Positions 7,248 to 16,852 of a stretch of DNA of 64,000 nucleotides are shown here, in pieces. How positions within the stretch are numbered: the stretch's first letter is position 1; every line of letters starts with the position of its first letter. The notes beneath the pieces are model-generated. The model saw only the letters and a program-made list of their open reading frames with translations. It was not told where the DNA came from and did no database searches. The translations under genes and the position numbers were made by a program. The stretch spans positions 144,993-208,992 of the forward strand of contig NZ_SWBM01000006.1 in assembly GCF_005116465.1 (NCBI RefSeq), written 5' to 3'. The stretch is from Robertmurraya kyonggiensis. GTDB taxonomy: Bacteria > Bacillota > Bacilli > Bacillales > Cytobacillaceae.

Positions 7248-9390
7248 CAAATTTAAGAATAGAAAAAAATTAAATGAAACACAAGATATGGAGCTAAATG
7301 ATATAAAGCAAAATGTAGATAAGAACTCAAAGAATGATGTAGTAAAACGAGAGACGTATATGGAAAAAATCGCATTAGAAGGCTTTACGATTCCTGTAGA
7401 TGTTCGTGATCGTGGTTATCAAATCGAACAACGTGCTGGAAATGAATATCCTTTCCGTTCATATCTTATGCATTTAGGAAATACAAGTTTATCAACAGGT
7501 GAGCTGGATACGTTATACAGAGCAGGGGCATTAAATATTAACTTTCATCTTTCTAAGCTGACAAAGAGCCAAGCTGTTAACAAATACAAACGTGCAGTAA
7601 CGGATGAAGGGGCACGTGCGTTACAAGCAGAAAAGGCAGGAAATGATTTAGAAGCAAAGGAAGCCTATAAAGCAAGAGAAAAAGCAGATCAACTATTACA
7701 AGAGATCTCAGACGGATATAATGATGGATTCTTAGGTACAATGGTTGTTACTCTTTTCGGTGAGAATGATAAAACGCTTGATAATATGGGGATGCTTATT
7801 CAGGACTCAGTCTTACACAATGAACACAGTTTGCGTCCTTTATATGACAGACAACGTTCCGGGTGGTTATCTAGTTTACCATTATCTCCAAACAGCTTAC
7901 AGTCAACTGTAGACAAGAGATTCTTAGACCGTACAGCAATTGTCGCCGCTTCTCCATTTTACAGCTCCAAGATTCCTTTTTCAGGCGGTGTACCCTTAGG
8001 AGAAAACTTGCACAATCGAAACATGGAATTCTTAAATGTATTTGCTCCGTATCTAGAAAACTATTCATCTATTATTGCAGGGGCTTCCGGAAGTGGTAAA
8101 TCATTCTCTAATAAATATATATCTTCTTCTCAAGTTCTACTTGGCTATCGTATTTTCTCTATTGATCCAGATGGTGAAAATGGGCCAATTTGTGTACTGA
8201 TGGGTGGTAAGGAAGTAGAGGTTCGAGAGGGTGGAGATAACACCATCAACCCATGTGCTTTAACAGAGGAGGAAATCGAAACTACATTACCAAATGGTAA
8301 GCGCGTTTCAAAAGTAATTGTACCTATTGGTTCTAAAATTGGTCGTCTTGTTTCGTTCTACAATAAACTTTTACAAGGAATGAACACACAAGAAAAAGAG
8401 GAAATCAAAAAGGCGATCATGGATGTTATCACTGAATGGGGAATAACGGATGATCCTGAATCACTTTACGAAAAAGAAAAGAGACCAGTACGTGTAAACG
8501 GACAAATAGTATACAAGAAACAACGAAAACCGGAGTTTACTTTGTCAGATATTTACAAGCAACTATTAAAAAATACGACAAAGGGATATGATTTAGAAAA
8601 ATTAAGCTATGAAGAAATTATAGAGCCGGATGCTGCTAGATTATTAAAAGTTTTACGAGGTTATTTACGAGATCGTCCAGATGGTGTTATTTTCGATGGA
8701 CAAACTCAATTCGGCGGAGAAAAGATTGATAATCTACTAGATGATATTCCTTGGGTAAACTTTAATATTAAAGCAATTGAGGGTTCTGATATTTACGATA
8801 CGGTATTCTATGTTTTAACCGTATTAGGTTGGGAGTACTTTATTAAACGTCCATCTCTTCGTAAGTACCGTAAACGTTTAAAGATAGAAGAAGCATGGAA
8901 AATGAAGCATATTGTTGGAGCGATGCTATTCGTCGAAGAGTTAGCTCGTCGTTCAAGAAAATACAATGCTGGTGTTGATATTATTACACAGGATTTAAAA
9001 CCATTTTTAGACGATCCGAACGGACAAGCAGTTGTTAAACAAGCGACTTCTGCATTGTTTTTACGTATCGGTGCTATGAATGCACAAGAAAAATTAGAAT
9101 TACAGTCTATCTTCAATTTATCTGAAGGGGAATTAGAAATCATTTGTCGTAAACCATCTGAATCTGAAAACGACCAAACAAAAGGAGAAGGAATTGTTCG
9201 TGTTGGTGGTTCTAGTGCCTATATTAAGGTCAATGTTTCAGATGAAATGCGAGGGTTTATTGATACTGACCCTGAGTATTTAATGCAAAATGGCCTAATG
9301 CCTACCCTTGAAGAAAACGAAGTACCAATGGAGATTGAAATAATAGACGAGGAAGAAGAGGTTACAGAACAAGAAGGTGTTTCTGTATGA
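7237..9390 (+). CDS. VirB4/TraE-family conjugation ATPase
   Basis: The start is ATG 7237 (MLFSKFKNRKKL), which follows ggtgagggtg; the upstream in-frame ATG lies deep in the preceding gene and has no site. The product is 717 residues. Walker A GASGSGKSF is near residue 282 and the Walker B region LKIEEAWKMKH near 548. The C-terminus is acidic. VirB4 powers assembly and transfer by the type IV secretion channel and acts at the inner face of the membrane. It overlaps the next gene by ATGA. Length is in the usual range for Gram-positive homologues. Confidence 0.93.
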   Translation: MLFSKFKNRKKLNETQDMELNDIKQNVDKNSKNDVVKRETYMEKIALEGFTIPVDVRDRGYQIEQRAGNEYPFRSYLMHLGNTSLSTGELDTLYRAGALNINFHLSKLTKSQAVNKYKRAVTDEGARALQAEKAGNDLEAKEAYKAREKADQLLQEISDGYNDGFLGTMVVTLFGENDKTLDNMGMLIQDSVLHNEHSLRPLYDRQRSGWLSSLPLSPNSLQSTVDKRFLDRTAIVAASPFYSSKIPFSGGVPLGENLHNRNMEFLNVFAPYLENYSSIIAGASGSGKSFSNKYISSSQVLLGYRIFSIDPDGENGPICVLMGGKEVEVREGGDNTINPCALTEEEIETTLPNGKRVSKVIVPIGSKIGRLVSFYNKLLQGMNTQEKEEIKKAIMDVITEWGITDDPESLYEKEKRPVRVNGQIVYKKQRKPEFTLSDIYKQLLKNTTKGYDLEKLSYEEIIEPDAARLLKVLRGYLRDRPDGVIFDGQTQFGGEKIDNLLDDIPWVNFNIKAIEGSDIYDTVFYVLTVLGWEYFIKRPSLRKYRKRLKIEEAWKMKHIVGAMLFVEELARRSRKYNAGVDIITQDLKPFLDDPNGQAVVKQATSALFLRIGAMNAQEKLELQSIFNLSEGELEIICRKPSESENDQTKGEGIVRVGGSSAYIKVNVSDEMRGFIDTDPEYLMQNGLMPTLEENEVPMEIEIIDEEEEVTEQEGVSV

Positions 9391-11408
9391 AATTAGTGTC
9401 GTTTGCTGAATCGAAGCAACAAATGAGAAAAATTTACATTCTACTCACATTTGTGATTCTATTAATTGTTCCAACACCTGCTTTCGCGGCTGAAAGTGAA
9501 AAATGGTACATGAAGCCTTTTGAATGGATGCTCGGTGCATTTTTCGAATACATTTTAGCGCCAGTAGCAGGAATACATGAACCTGCTCACTATATCTTTT
9601 ATCAAGGTGACGGGTTAATTTGGGGAATGTACAACGAAGAGCAATTTAATAATGCTGTACAAGCGGGTTACAACATGATGCTTGTTGTAGTTAGTTTTAT
9701 GTTAGTTGGGGCAATTATTAAGATGGCCATACAAAACTCATATGGAAAATTCTCTTCAAGTATGCAAGTCGATATGATGGATAATGGATTTAAGATATTA
9801 ATTGCCTTGGTACTAATTTTTCAGTTCTTCACTATTGTAAATATCTTCTTTACGCTTAATGTTTACGGCGTGAATATGTTTGAGAAACATATTCAAGACC
9901 CGACAAGTTTAGTAGATATGGGAGCTGATGCTTTAACTAAGGCAGGGGAAGAACAAGATAAAGACAAAGAACTTTCGTTTACTGACCTTGATGGAAATGA
10001 AGGAAATCCTATAAAAACAGCGATTGTATCATTCTTTTCTTTTGGGGTTGCTTTATGGTTCAAGGCTTATTACATTCAACGGATGTTTTTCATCACTGGA
10101 TTGATCATACTTGCGCCTATATGGTTATCAACATTGTTCTTTCCAAAATTACAAGGGATTACTTCTACAGCTTTTAAAGAATTATGGGCTCAAATTATTT
10201 CACAAACGATACACGCAGCTGTATTTTTCGTCTATTATTGGTTGTTTGATGGTATGAGTGATTTTAATGATTGGTTAACTTATATCCTTGCTTTATCTAT
10301 TTTTATTCCAGTGTCAGAATCAATCCGCTTTGCAATGGGAGCTACAAGCGACAATGCAGGGAAGATGGCTACGATTGGCACACTTGCTGGCGCTGGTTCA
10401 CTCATGCATATGATGAAAGCTGGCGGTGAAATAAAGAATGGCTTTAAAAATGCATTCATGGAGAGAAAAGGGGTATTTGACGGACAAAATGCAGGTGGTA
10501 ATGGAAATGGAAGTTCGATTCCTGGTATGGGTTTTGCTAAAGAAAACGCAGACCGCCAGTATGGAGGAAGTGCTAATCTAAATGGATCCCCTAATAAGTT
10601 TGCTCGTAATATGAGAAGTTTTGGTCATGTGGCAGCGGGATTCGGTTCTGCTATGATGCGTACGGGTGGATTTACAGCTGGTATGGGTATAAATCCTTTA
10701 ACCGGACACTTAGCTGCAGAAGGTGGAGCGCAGGTTGGTAAAGAAGGTGGATACGGTGCAGGGGTCCTTTCTTATGCCGGTGGTAAGGGAATTGTTGGGA
10801 AAGGTAAAAATGCCTTAGAAGGATTTAAGTCAAGTTATGATTCATCAAGAGAAAATGGTGGAAATGCATTCCAAGCTACTATGTCTGGTTTAGGTGGTGG
10901 AATGAAGGAGGGTGCTATTTCCACTGATGCACGCACAAACCCTGTTCGTAGAAATGAATTGGCTCAAAAAATTGGTGGTGCACTTGGAGAGGCTTCTTAC
11001 GGTAGAGGTGTAGGTTATCAGATGGGTTCAGAGATGGCAACGAATTTCGCCTTTAAAGGGAATGATAATGTAGACGTCGCTCGATTGGATGATAAACAAA
11101 AGTATGCAGTTGTTACTTCTAATAGAGGAAGCTATCTTGCACAAATGGGACCTAATAATAAAATGATACCTATTACCAATATGAAACCAGGAGATGCGAA
11201 TCTAGCAAATGGGCAGATGGTAATCCAGGAATATCAAGTCTCAACAAGTGAAACTGGTATTAGAAGTTTCCAACCTCAGCAACAGCAATACTCAATCAGA
11301 CAAGTTAATCAAGGTTCTAATCAAGGTTCTCAATTTGCTAGACAAAAGGTTGCTACTCCCGCTAAACAACCGAATATTCAAGAGTTTATTACTCAAAAGC
11401 CAAATTAA
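9387..11408 (+). CDS. VirB6/TrbL-like polytopic channel protein
   Basis: 673 residues. An N-terminal hydrophobic signal ends TPAFAAES (about residue 36). Several transmembrane segments then follow (about 90-112, 135-160, 210-232, 238-255, 268-310). The C-terminal half (from about 330) is soluble and rich in Gly, Asn and Gln, a pattern common in VirB6-like proteins of Gram-positive plasmids. The start overlaps the VirB4 stop by ATGA. It probably forms the membrane channel of the mating apparatus. The very C-terminus is Gln-rich (QPQQQQYS). Confidence 0.8.
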   Translation: MKLVSFAESKQQMRKIYILLTFVILLIVPTPAFAAESEKWYMKPFEWMLGAFFEYILAPVAGIHEPAHYIFYQGDGLIWGMYNEEQFNNAVQAGYNMMLVVVSFMLVGAIIKMAIQNSYGKFSSSMQVDMMDNGFKILIALVLIFQFFTIVNIFFTLNVYGVNMFEKHIQDPTSLVDMGADALTKAGEEQDKDKELSFTDLDGNEGNPIKTAIVSFFSFGVALWFKAYYIQRMFFITGLIILAPIWLSTLFFPKLQGITSTAFKELWAQIISQTIHAAVFFVYYWLFDGMSDFNDWLTYILALSIFIPVSESIRFAMGATSDNAGKMATIGTLAGAGSLMHMMKAGGEIKNGFKNAFMERKGVFDGQNAGGNGNGSSIPGMGFAKENADRQYGGSANLNGSPNKFARNMRSFGHVAAGFGSAMMRTGGFTAGMGINPLTGHLAAEGGAQVGKEGGYGAGVLSYAGGKGIVGKGKNALEGFKSSYDSSRENGGNAFQATMSGLGGGMKEGAISTDARTNPVRRNELAQKIGGALGEASYGRGVGYQMGSEMATNFAFKGNDNVDVARLDDKQKYAVVTSNRGSYLAQMGPNNKMIPITNMKPGDANLANGQMVIQEYQVSTSETGIRSFQPQQQQYSIRQVNQGSNQGSQFARQKVATPAKQPNIQEFITQKPN

Positions 11409-11434
11409 TAATATGGAACTAGGTATTACTTGAA

Positions 11435-13423
11435 ATGGATTTTAATGAAAAACTAAAAGCGGGCAAGGAAAAGCTTAAAAGATTTGCTAAGAAACAAATA
11501 AAACAGGCGATTAAGAAATTCATAAAGAAAATCTTAAAAGCCTTACTGAAGAAGTTGATATTGGCAATCGCAAAAGCGATTGCTGCAGCAGTAGCTTGGC
11601 TTGTTGGAATACTTGGTGTTCCAATAGCAATTATCTTAGGGATTGTGTTAATCATCGGGGGAGCAATGTTTATTCTTGCTCCCAACCTAGGGTTAGTTGA
11701 TGATCAAGCTAAACAGCAAGAAATGAGACAAGAGTTACAAACGCTAATAAAAGAATCGAGTAAAGAACCTAATTATCGACCTCCTTTCGAGTTGGTTGCC
11801 TCTATTGATATGATGAGAATTATTCAAGAGGACAAAGAGCCGGAAGATGTTAATTATAAGCCTATAGTCGATACTTTGACTCCTGAGTTTACTTATGAAT
11901 CTTACGATGATACGTACGAAATAAAAACAGTAACAACTACAACAACCGAAGTGACAAAAGAAGAAACTAAAACAGAAACCTACACCGTAAGAGAGCAGGT
12001 AGGAACTAAGAGGGAATTCATTTGTGATGAAGAAGAAGCTTCCGTTATGCCCTGGAACTTAGTGGAGATTCGTTGTTGGAAACAAGTACCCGTTTATGAA
12101 GATGTGGTTAAAACAAAAACAGGACTTCACCCAGTCACCGAGACTGTTACGGAAGTAGATGAAGAAGTTAAAGAAGAAAAGAAAGAAGTTTCACATCTCA
12201 AAACGGCTCATGCGTGGAATAAATTTGAAACTTTTTATTATAAGGAAGTTGAATTAAAGACTGAATTTGAATTAGTTAGTACCAAGCAAGAAGGAAATAA
12301 AAAGATAGAAATTTACAAACGTAAAACTAAAGAGTGGGTATTTGATCATAAAGACTTTGAATATAACTACACCAAGTTTGATCAAGTTTTAACTGATTTA
12401 GCTTTAGAGGAATCGGCTATACAATTACTTGTTGAATCACTAAAAGAAAATAATATTCCACTAGATGGATATATGGGGACGTTCTTTGATACCTTCCTTG
12501 AAGGTGGAGCGGGAATGATGGTTCCTGCTGAATACCTCAAATATTATCAAGCAGCAGAAAAAAAATACGGAGTGAAATGGAACTATCTTGCTGCTATTCA
12601 CTATGTTGAAACCAAGTTCTCTTCTATTGAAATTATGGTCTCAACGGTCGGTGCTGTCGGTCATATGCAATTTATGCCTTGTACGTGGCTTGGATGGGCC
12701 CACGATTCTTGTTCAGGAAAAGGAAAAGGGAATATTCCTATGAGTGATTTAACCAATCCTTCACTTATAAAGAAGTACCGTGGTCTGGGACAAGATGCGC
12801 AAGGCGACGGAAAAAGTGATCCTTGGGACTTAGAGGATGCGATATATTCCGCAGCTAACTTATTAAGTCGAAATGGTTTTGCTTCAGACCCTAAAGGTGC
12901 AATCTATTCTTATAACAAGTCACAAAAATATGTTGCCGATGTTGTTCATTATGCAGAGTTATTTAGTGCAACAGCGGGAGGGATTCCACCTATCACAGAT
13001 GGAACATTTATGCGCCCTACACTTGGACCTATCACTTCAAACTTTGGTTACCGAATTCATCCAATAACCAAAAAACGCAAACTACACCAAGGCGTAGATA
13101 TAGGAAAAAGCGGATCGGTTACACCTATTGTTGCTGCCGCCACTGGAGTTGTTTCTCGTTCAGAGGTTTCCTCTTCTTTTGGTGAAGTAGTCTATATTAA
13201 ACATACAATTGACGGAGAAGTATGGGAGACGGTATATGCACATATGGTTACAGGTTCAAGACGTGTCAAAAAAGGAGATTTGGTAGAAAAAGGACAAGTG
13301 CTTGGGTTAATGGGTATGACTGGGGGAGCGACGGGAGTTCATCTTCATTTTGAAGTTTGGCCAGGAGGTAGAGGTTCCGGAAAGCCGATTGATCCCGTAG
13401 CATCCGGTATTATTAAATGGTAA
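11435..13423 (+). CDS. Bifunctional cell wall hydrolase: SLT lytic transglycosylase plus M23 endopeptidase (VirB1-like)
   Basis: 662 residues. It has a strongly basic amphipathic N-terminus (about 1-45), one transmembrane segment (about 48-80), and a charged stalk rich in Lys, Glu and Thr. The SLT domain has the catalytic Glu in AIHYVETKF (about residue 389) and GAVGHMQFMP. The C-terminal M23 domain carries the zinc ligands in HQGVDIG (about 550) and VHLHFE (about 635). It opens the peptidoglycan for the mating channel, the VirB1 role. It closes the main secretion operon and is followed by a hairpin. Confidence 0.93.
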   Translation: MDFNEKLKAGKEKLKRFAKKQIKQAIKKFIKKILKALLKKLILAIAKAIAAAVAWLVGILGVPIAIILGIVLIIGGAMFILAPNLGLVDDQAKQQEMRQELQTLIKESSKEPNYRPPFELVASIDMMRIIQEDKEPEDVNYKPIVDTLTPEFTYESYDDTYEIKTVTTTTTEVTKEETKTETYTVREQVGTKREFICDEEEASVMPWNLVEIRCWKQVPVYEDVVKTKTGLHPVTETVTEVDEEVKEEKKEVSHLKTAHAWNKFETFYYKEVELKTEFELVSTKQEGNKKIEIYKRKTKEWVFDHKDFEYNYTKFDQVLTDLALEESAIQLLVESLKENNIPLDGYMGTFFDTFLEGGAGMMVPAEYLKYYQAAEKKYGVKWNYLAAIHYVETKFSSIEIMVSTVGAVGHMQFMPCTWLGWAHDSCSGKGKGNIPMSDLTNPSLIKKYRGLGQDAQGDGKSDPWDLEDAIYSAANLLSRNGFASDPKGAIYSYNKSQKYVADVVHYAELFSATAGGIPPITDGTFMRPTLGPITSNFGYRIHPITKKRKLHQGVDIGKSGSVTPIVAAATGVVSRSEVSSSFGEVVYIKHTIDGEVWETVYAHMVTGSRRVKKGDLVEKGQVLGLMGMTGGATGVHLHFEVWPGGRGSGKPIDPVASGIIKW

Positions 13424-13440
13424 GTATTTTATTTACTATA

Positions 13441-13478
13441 TGAAATCCGTGGTTACTTACTACGGATTTCAGTTTATT
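13441..13478 (+). terminator. Hairpin after the cell wall hydrolase gene
   Basis: tgaaatccgt (13441-13450) / acggatttca (13462-13471) followed by gtttatt. It is a possible weak terminator or processing site between two co-oriented genes. Confidence 0.5.
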
Positions 13479-13501
13479 ACCTTATAAGCGAGGTGATTTG
13501 A

Positions 13502-14128
13502 ATGAGGAAAATTATTATCGGGAGTCTCGTATATGGTGTATTAATAATTGCGGGATTTGTTGCTTATAAACTTCTATATGACGGTAAGGATGTTAACATT
13601 GATGAAGGAAATGCACTCATAAGTAAAATTGAAAATTCATCTTCAACTGAAGACGATTTTAGTCAAGAACAAGAGCACTCTCACGAACATGAATATGGAT
13701 ATGAACAAGAAATGGTGACAACATTCCAGAATATAGAAAACAATGTAGAATTTTTTGTTGCTTCTTTAAAAGAAGAAAATCAGCAAGCCTTTACAGATAT
13801 GTTTGTTCCTGAACAGTATTCAAAAGATATGTGGGAGTATTCAGACGATCCTTTCATTGAAAATGTGAATATCAAGTTTATCCACGCTTTAAATCGAAAT
13901 GGCACGCTAGTTTCAGCTCGATACGATACAAGTACTATGGACGGCTACAAGACCACTAGAGAAGATTCGGCCGTTTCCTTAACACTGGTCTACTCGGATG
14001 AAAAAGAGGCCACAATCAAGCTCAAATTGGTTCTGATGGGGTCTGAACATAGCAATAAAGATAATATCTATTATATTGAGAACAGTGTCCTGGATATGAT
14101 AAAAGAAATTAAAGAGCAAACTAAATAA
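13502..14128 (+). CDS. Membrane-anchored extracellular protein of the secretion region, unknown function
   Basis: 208 residues, with an N-terminal transmembrane segment (about 4-24), a low-complexity stretch (EQEHSHEHEYGYEQE) and a mixed alpha/beta extracellular domain. No family was recognised. The anchor plus NTF2-sized domain layout is that of VirB8/TcpC-type assembly proteins, but I see no motif that proves it. It has a good gcgaggtgatttga site and is followed by a strong terminator, so it is the last gene of the secretion region. Confidence 0.6.
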   Translation: MRKIIIGSLVYGVLIIAGFVAYKLLYDGKDVNIDEGNALISKIENSSSTEDDFSQEQEHSHEHEYGYEQEMVTTFQNIENNVEFFVASLKEENQQAFTDMFVPEQYSKDMWEYSDDPFIENVNIKFIHALNRNGTLVSARYDTSTMDGYKTTREDSAVSLTLVYSDEKEATIKLKLVLMGSEHSNKDNIYYIENSVLDMIKEIKEQTK

Positions 14129-14141
14129 TAGTATCTCATTT

Positions 14142-14174
14142 ACGCTGGCAATATCTATTGCTAGTGTTTTTTTT
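14142..14174 (+). terminator. Terminator of the secretion operon
   Basis: Stem around ctggcaat (14145-14152) / attgctag (14157-14164), with one G-U pair, followed by tg and T8. Confidence 0.75.
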
Positions 14175-14327
14175 AGTAGAATAAAAGAATTATAAGATAG
14201 ATTAAAAAATACATATTACGGGATAAATTAGAACATTTTTCCAAAATGAGACAAAAGTACTATTTACAGAAAAATCTATATTTTCTTAATATAAAAGAGT
14301 AATAGAAAATTTTAGGAGGTTTTATTT

Positions 14328-15339
14328 TTGAAAAAAAATCATCGTATTAATTCTAGTATTAGCATTGTTTATACCAACAAGCAATGTTTTTGCAGCTGAG
14401 AATACTCACGTAGAAGCGCATTCTGTAGAGAAAGACTTCAAATATATTAAGTACGATTTAGGTTCACAAACCAAATCCTTGATAAAAAATGAGAATCCTA
14501 CTAAATTAGGAGATAAACCATTCATTTCACAAGGGAAAATTGGATATGGAGAATTAGAAAAGGTGAACCTTGAAGATTTTAAAAGTCCTAATAAGACTTG
14601 GGTAGATCCATTAACGGGTGAGGAACTAAATAATCAAATTAAGCCATTTGAAGTAATAGGATCTGATGGTAGACAGAAAGTGATTAGTACGGCTTCTATG
14701 CCTTATCGTGCATTAACCTATATTCAATTTGAAAATTTATTTAATGCGTGGAGCTGTTCGGGTGGAGTTATAGCACAAGATTTGGTTGTAACAAACGCAC
14801 ATTGTGTAACCGAAGCAGATATATTAGTGGGAACTGTTTTCCCAGGCTTAAATGACTCTACTTATTCCTACGGATACTACACTATAACAGAAATTATTTA
14901 TCCCGAACAATGGACATCGACTAATGGTTCATCTGACTATGACTATGCTATTTTAAGAGTTTCAACGGACTCTTCTGGAAACCATATAGGAAATAGAGCG
15001 GGGATCTTATCCTGGCAGGAAGCTGGAACAATTAATGCAAATAGTATTTTAAGTACTTATGGATACCCAGGAGATAAAATGGAGGAAACTGGTTTAGTGT
15101 CAATGTGGGGGATGGAAGGACGGTCAGACTCGTATATTCATTCTAATTTATTATTCCACAATATGGACACTTTTGGGGGGCAATCTGGTTCACCTATATT
15201 AAATATGTATCATCGTATGATTGCTGTTCATAATGGTAGTTATACACTTACAGCTAATAATACAAGTAGACTTGTTAATGGAGGACCTAAGATAAGGAGA
15301 GATTTTACTAATCTTTATAATTTGATGTTGAACAATTAA
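14328..15339 (+). pseudogene. V8-like (glutamyl endopeptidase) serine protease with frameshifted signal peptide
   Basis: A chymotrypsin-fold protease with the triad in view: His in TNAHCV, Asp in DYDYAIL, Ser in GGQSGSP. A strong aggaggt site is followed by TTG at 14328 and a run of eight A (14331-14338). With seven A the frame would read MKK then IIVLILVLALFIPTSNVFA, a textbook signal peptide, straight into the protease. With eight A the start is out of frame, and the in-frame alternatives (for example TTG 14365) lack both site and complete signal. It could be a true inactivation, a phase-variable on/off switch, transcriptional slippage, or a sequencing error in the homopolymer. The mature domain itself is uninterrupted. 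Confidence 0.75.
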
Positions 15340-15386
15340 CCTGTTTCTAGTAAATACGTCTAAAGTTGATAAAGGGGTGTCATAAG

Positions 15387-15776
15387 TTGAATACAACCAC
15401 ACCTTATGTTCGATTGATGATTGCCTCTCTCCTGACTCTATTTTTTTCATTAATATTTAACCATGAAGATAAAGGAAGACACTTTTCTAATGTAGACCAT
15501 GAAAATACAATGGTCATAGAGGGTTATGTGATTTCTAAACGGGTGGGAAAGATATTAATTTCAGAAGAGCCCTTACAATTCTGGAAAATAGCAACAGGAT
15601 ATATCACTTCGAATTATGAAAATCGATATATTATCGTAAAAAAGCATAATAAAGCTGCAAATCCAAATCTCTTAAAGAACCTTAAATACAATCAAAAATT
15701 AAGAATTTATGTGGACTTTATTCGAGAATCAAATCCTCCAATTACTTATGCCTACTATATTGAAGTAATAGAATAA
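15387..15776 (+). CDS. Small exported/anchored protein, DUF3221-like
   Basis: The likely start is TTG 15387 after aaaggggtg. The 129-residue product has an N-terminal hydrophobic segment (about 8-24) and a beta-rich extracellular domain starting VIEGYVISKRVGKILISEE. The YVI-KR-GKILI opening recalls DUF3221-type exported proteins of Bacillaceae; this match is from memory. It follows the protease by 47 bp, so the two may share a transcript. A bidirectional terminator follows. Confidence 0.55.
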   Translation: MNTTTPYVRLMIASLLTLFFSLIFNHEDKGRHFSNVDHENTMVIEGYVISKRVGKILISEEPLQFWKIATGYITSNYENRYIIVKKHNKAANPNLLKNLKYNQKLRIYVDFIRESNPPITYAYYIEVIE

Positions 15777-15807
15777 AGTGGCTGAGACAAAAACCAGTAG
15801 AAATCAT

Positions 15808-15855
15808 AAAAAAGCATGAAATCAAATTTAAAAAATCTTGATTTCATGCTTTTTT
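15808..15855. terminator. Strong bidirectional terminator
   Basis: Perfect 18-bp inverted repeat, aaaaaagcatgaaatcaa (15808-15825) and its complement (15838-15855), with A and T runs on either side. Confidence 0.85.
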
Positions 15856-16182
15856 GCTTTCATGCCTTAAACCAGTTTCAAAGATTTTTTCACCTATGTC
15901 CCCGTCTCACTTAAATAACGAAAATAAAAAGAACATCTAAAAATTTATGGATGTATAAAAAAAGGAATAGTAGAAGGCATTGGCGCAGTTTAGAGGATTT
16001 GCCGTTGACTTCCTTCACATTCCAAGTCACTTCAGAAACCCTAGTCTTTATCTAACAGTACGACTGCCTTTTCGATTCGGGAATTAAATCCAAGAGAACA
16101 ATGCCTGGTACACTAAAAAAAGAACTTGAAATTCCATTTTTTTACTTTTTGATTTTCAATAATTAATTCGTATTTTAAATAG
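15856..16182. other. Non-coding stretch, no gene seen
   Basis: About 330 bases without a convincing frame on either strand. gtggctgagac (just upstream, 15779-15789) and gtctcac (15904-15910) form an imperfect inverted pair around the terminator, which may be a degenerate repeat element. Nothing else is identified. Confidence 0.4.
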
Positions 16183-16440
16183 AGTACAACTTAGTTTCAA
16201 TAAAACACTCAGGAGTATTTGTTTAAAACTAAGTTGTTCTCTGATACTGACCGAAAACCCTTTATTATCTTTAAAAGTAAGTATTACTCTAACTTTAAGA
16301 AACGATAATGATTTAAAACTAAGTTGTACTCTAGATATATTTTTTAACCCATTAATTAGCTTAGCTGATTTTTCAGAATACAACTTACTTTTAAAGAGGG
16401 AAGTACTTACTTTTAACAGAGTACAACTTACTTTTAAAAC
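16173..16440. repeat. Array of about seven degenerate 21-bp repeats in both orientations
   Basis: The core is tttaaaactaagttgtactct. Copies in this orientation lie near 16221, 16270 and 16312. Reversed copies (agagtacaacttacttttaa-like) lie near 16181, 16375, 16400 and 16417. The reverse-strand frame across them is only a by-product of the repetition. Mixed orientation suggests a protein-binding array (origin, centromere or recombination region) rather than a tandem duplication. Confidence 0.65.
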
Positions 16441-16560
16441 AACAAGAGAAATTACTTCTCTTAATTCAACAAACTTACATATGTTCACATAATGTTAATT
16501 TGATGAACATTAGATTAAGGAATGGTATAATATAAAACAACTTTAATAGTTGTCATCGAA

Positions 16561-16826
16561 CAACTCAGTAGTGACCCAAACAATTCAATACTGACTATAA
16601 CAACTTAATTATGACCTAAACAACTTGGTCGTGGCTTTACTAATCCTTATTAAATCAAGGCTCTCAATCATTTATACTCTTAATAAGTCATAGCAAGTTA
16701 TCCCCAACAAGCGCCATTGACTAAATACCAGGTCAATCTTGAGTTAGATGTCTAATTAAGTCACTATACAATAGGCACTTGTGGGCCATCTAGGTCATGA
16801 TTGAGTTGTCACACTACAATAGTTGA
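16561..16826. repeat. Four tandem 20-bp repeats plus inverted outliers ahead of an unknown gene
   Basis: Units start at 16561, 16581, 16601 and 16621 with exactly 20-bp period and consensus caactcantantgacctaaa. Inverted copies of the core occur at 16731-16746 (ggtcaatcttgagtta) and 16793-16808 (ggtcatgattgagttg), the latter 45 bp before the gene at 16853. Helically phased sites in two orientations suggest an operator or origin for a nearby DNA-binding protein. Confidence 0.7.
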
Positions 16827-16852
16827 GTAAAAACTTAGGGGGATCGTTATAA

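Noticed and set aside
16156-16488. 110-residue minus-strand frame
   Set aside because: It lies entirely across the degenerate repeat array, and its protein is internally repetitive only because the DNA is; no ribosome binding site.
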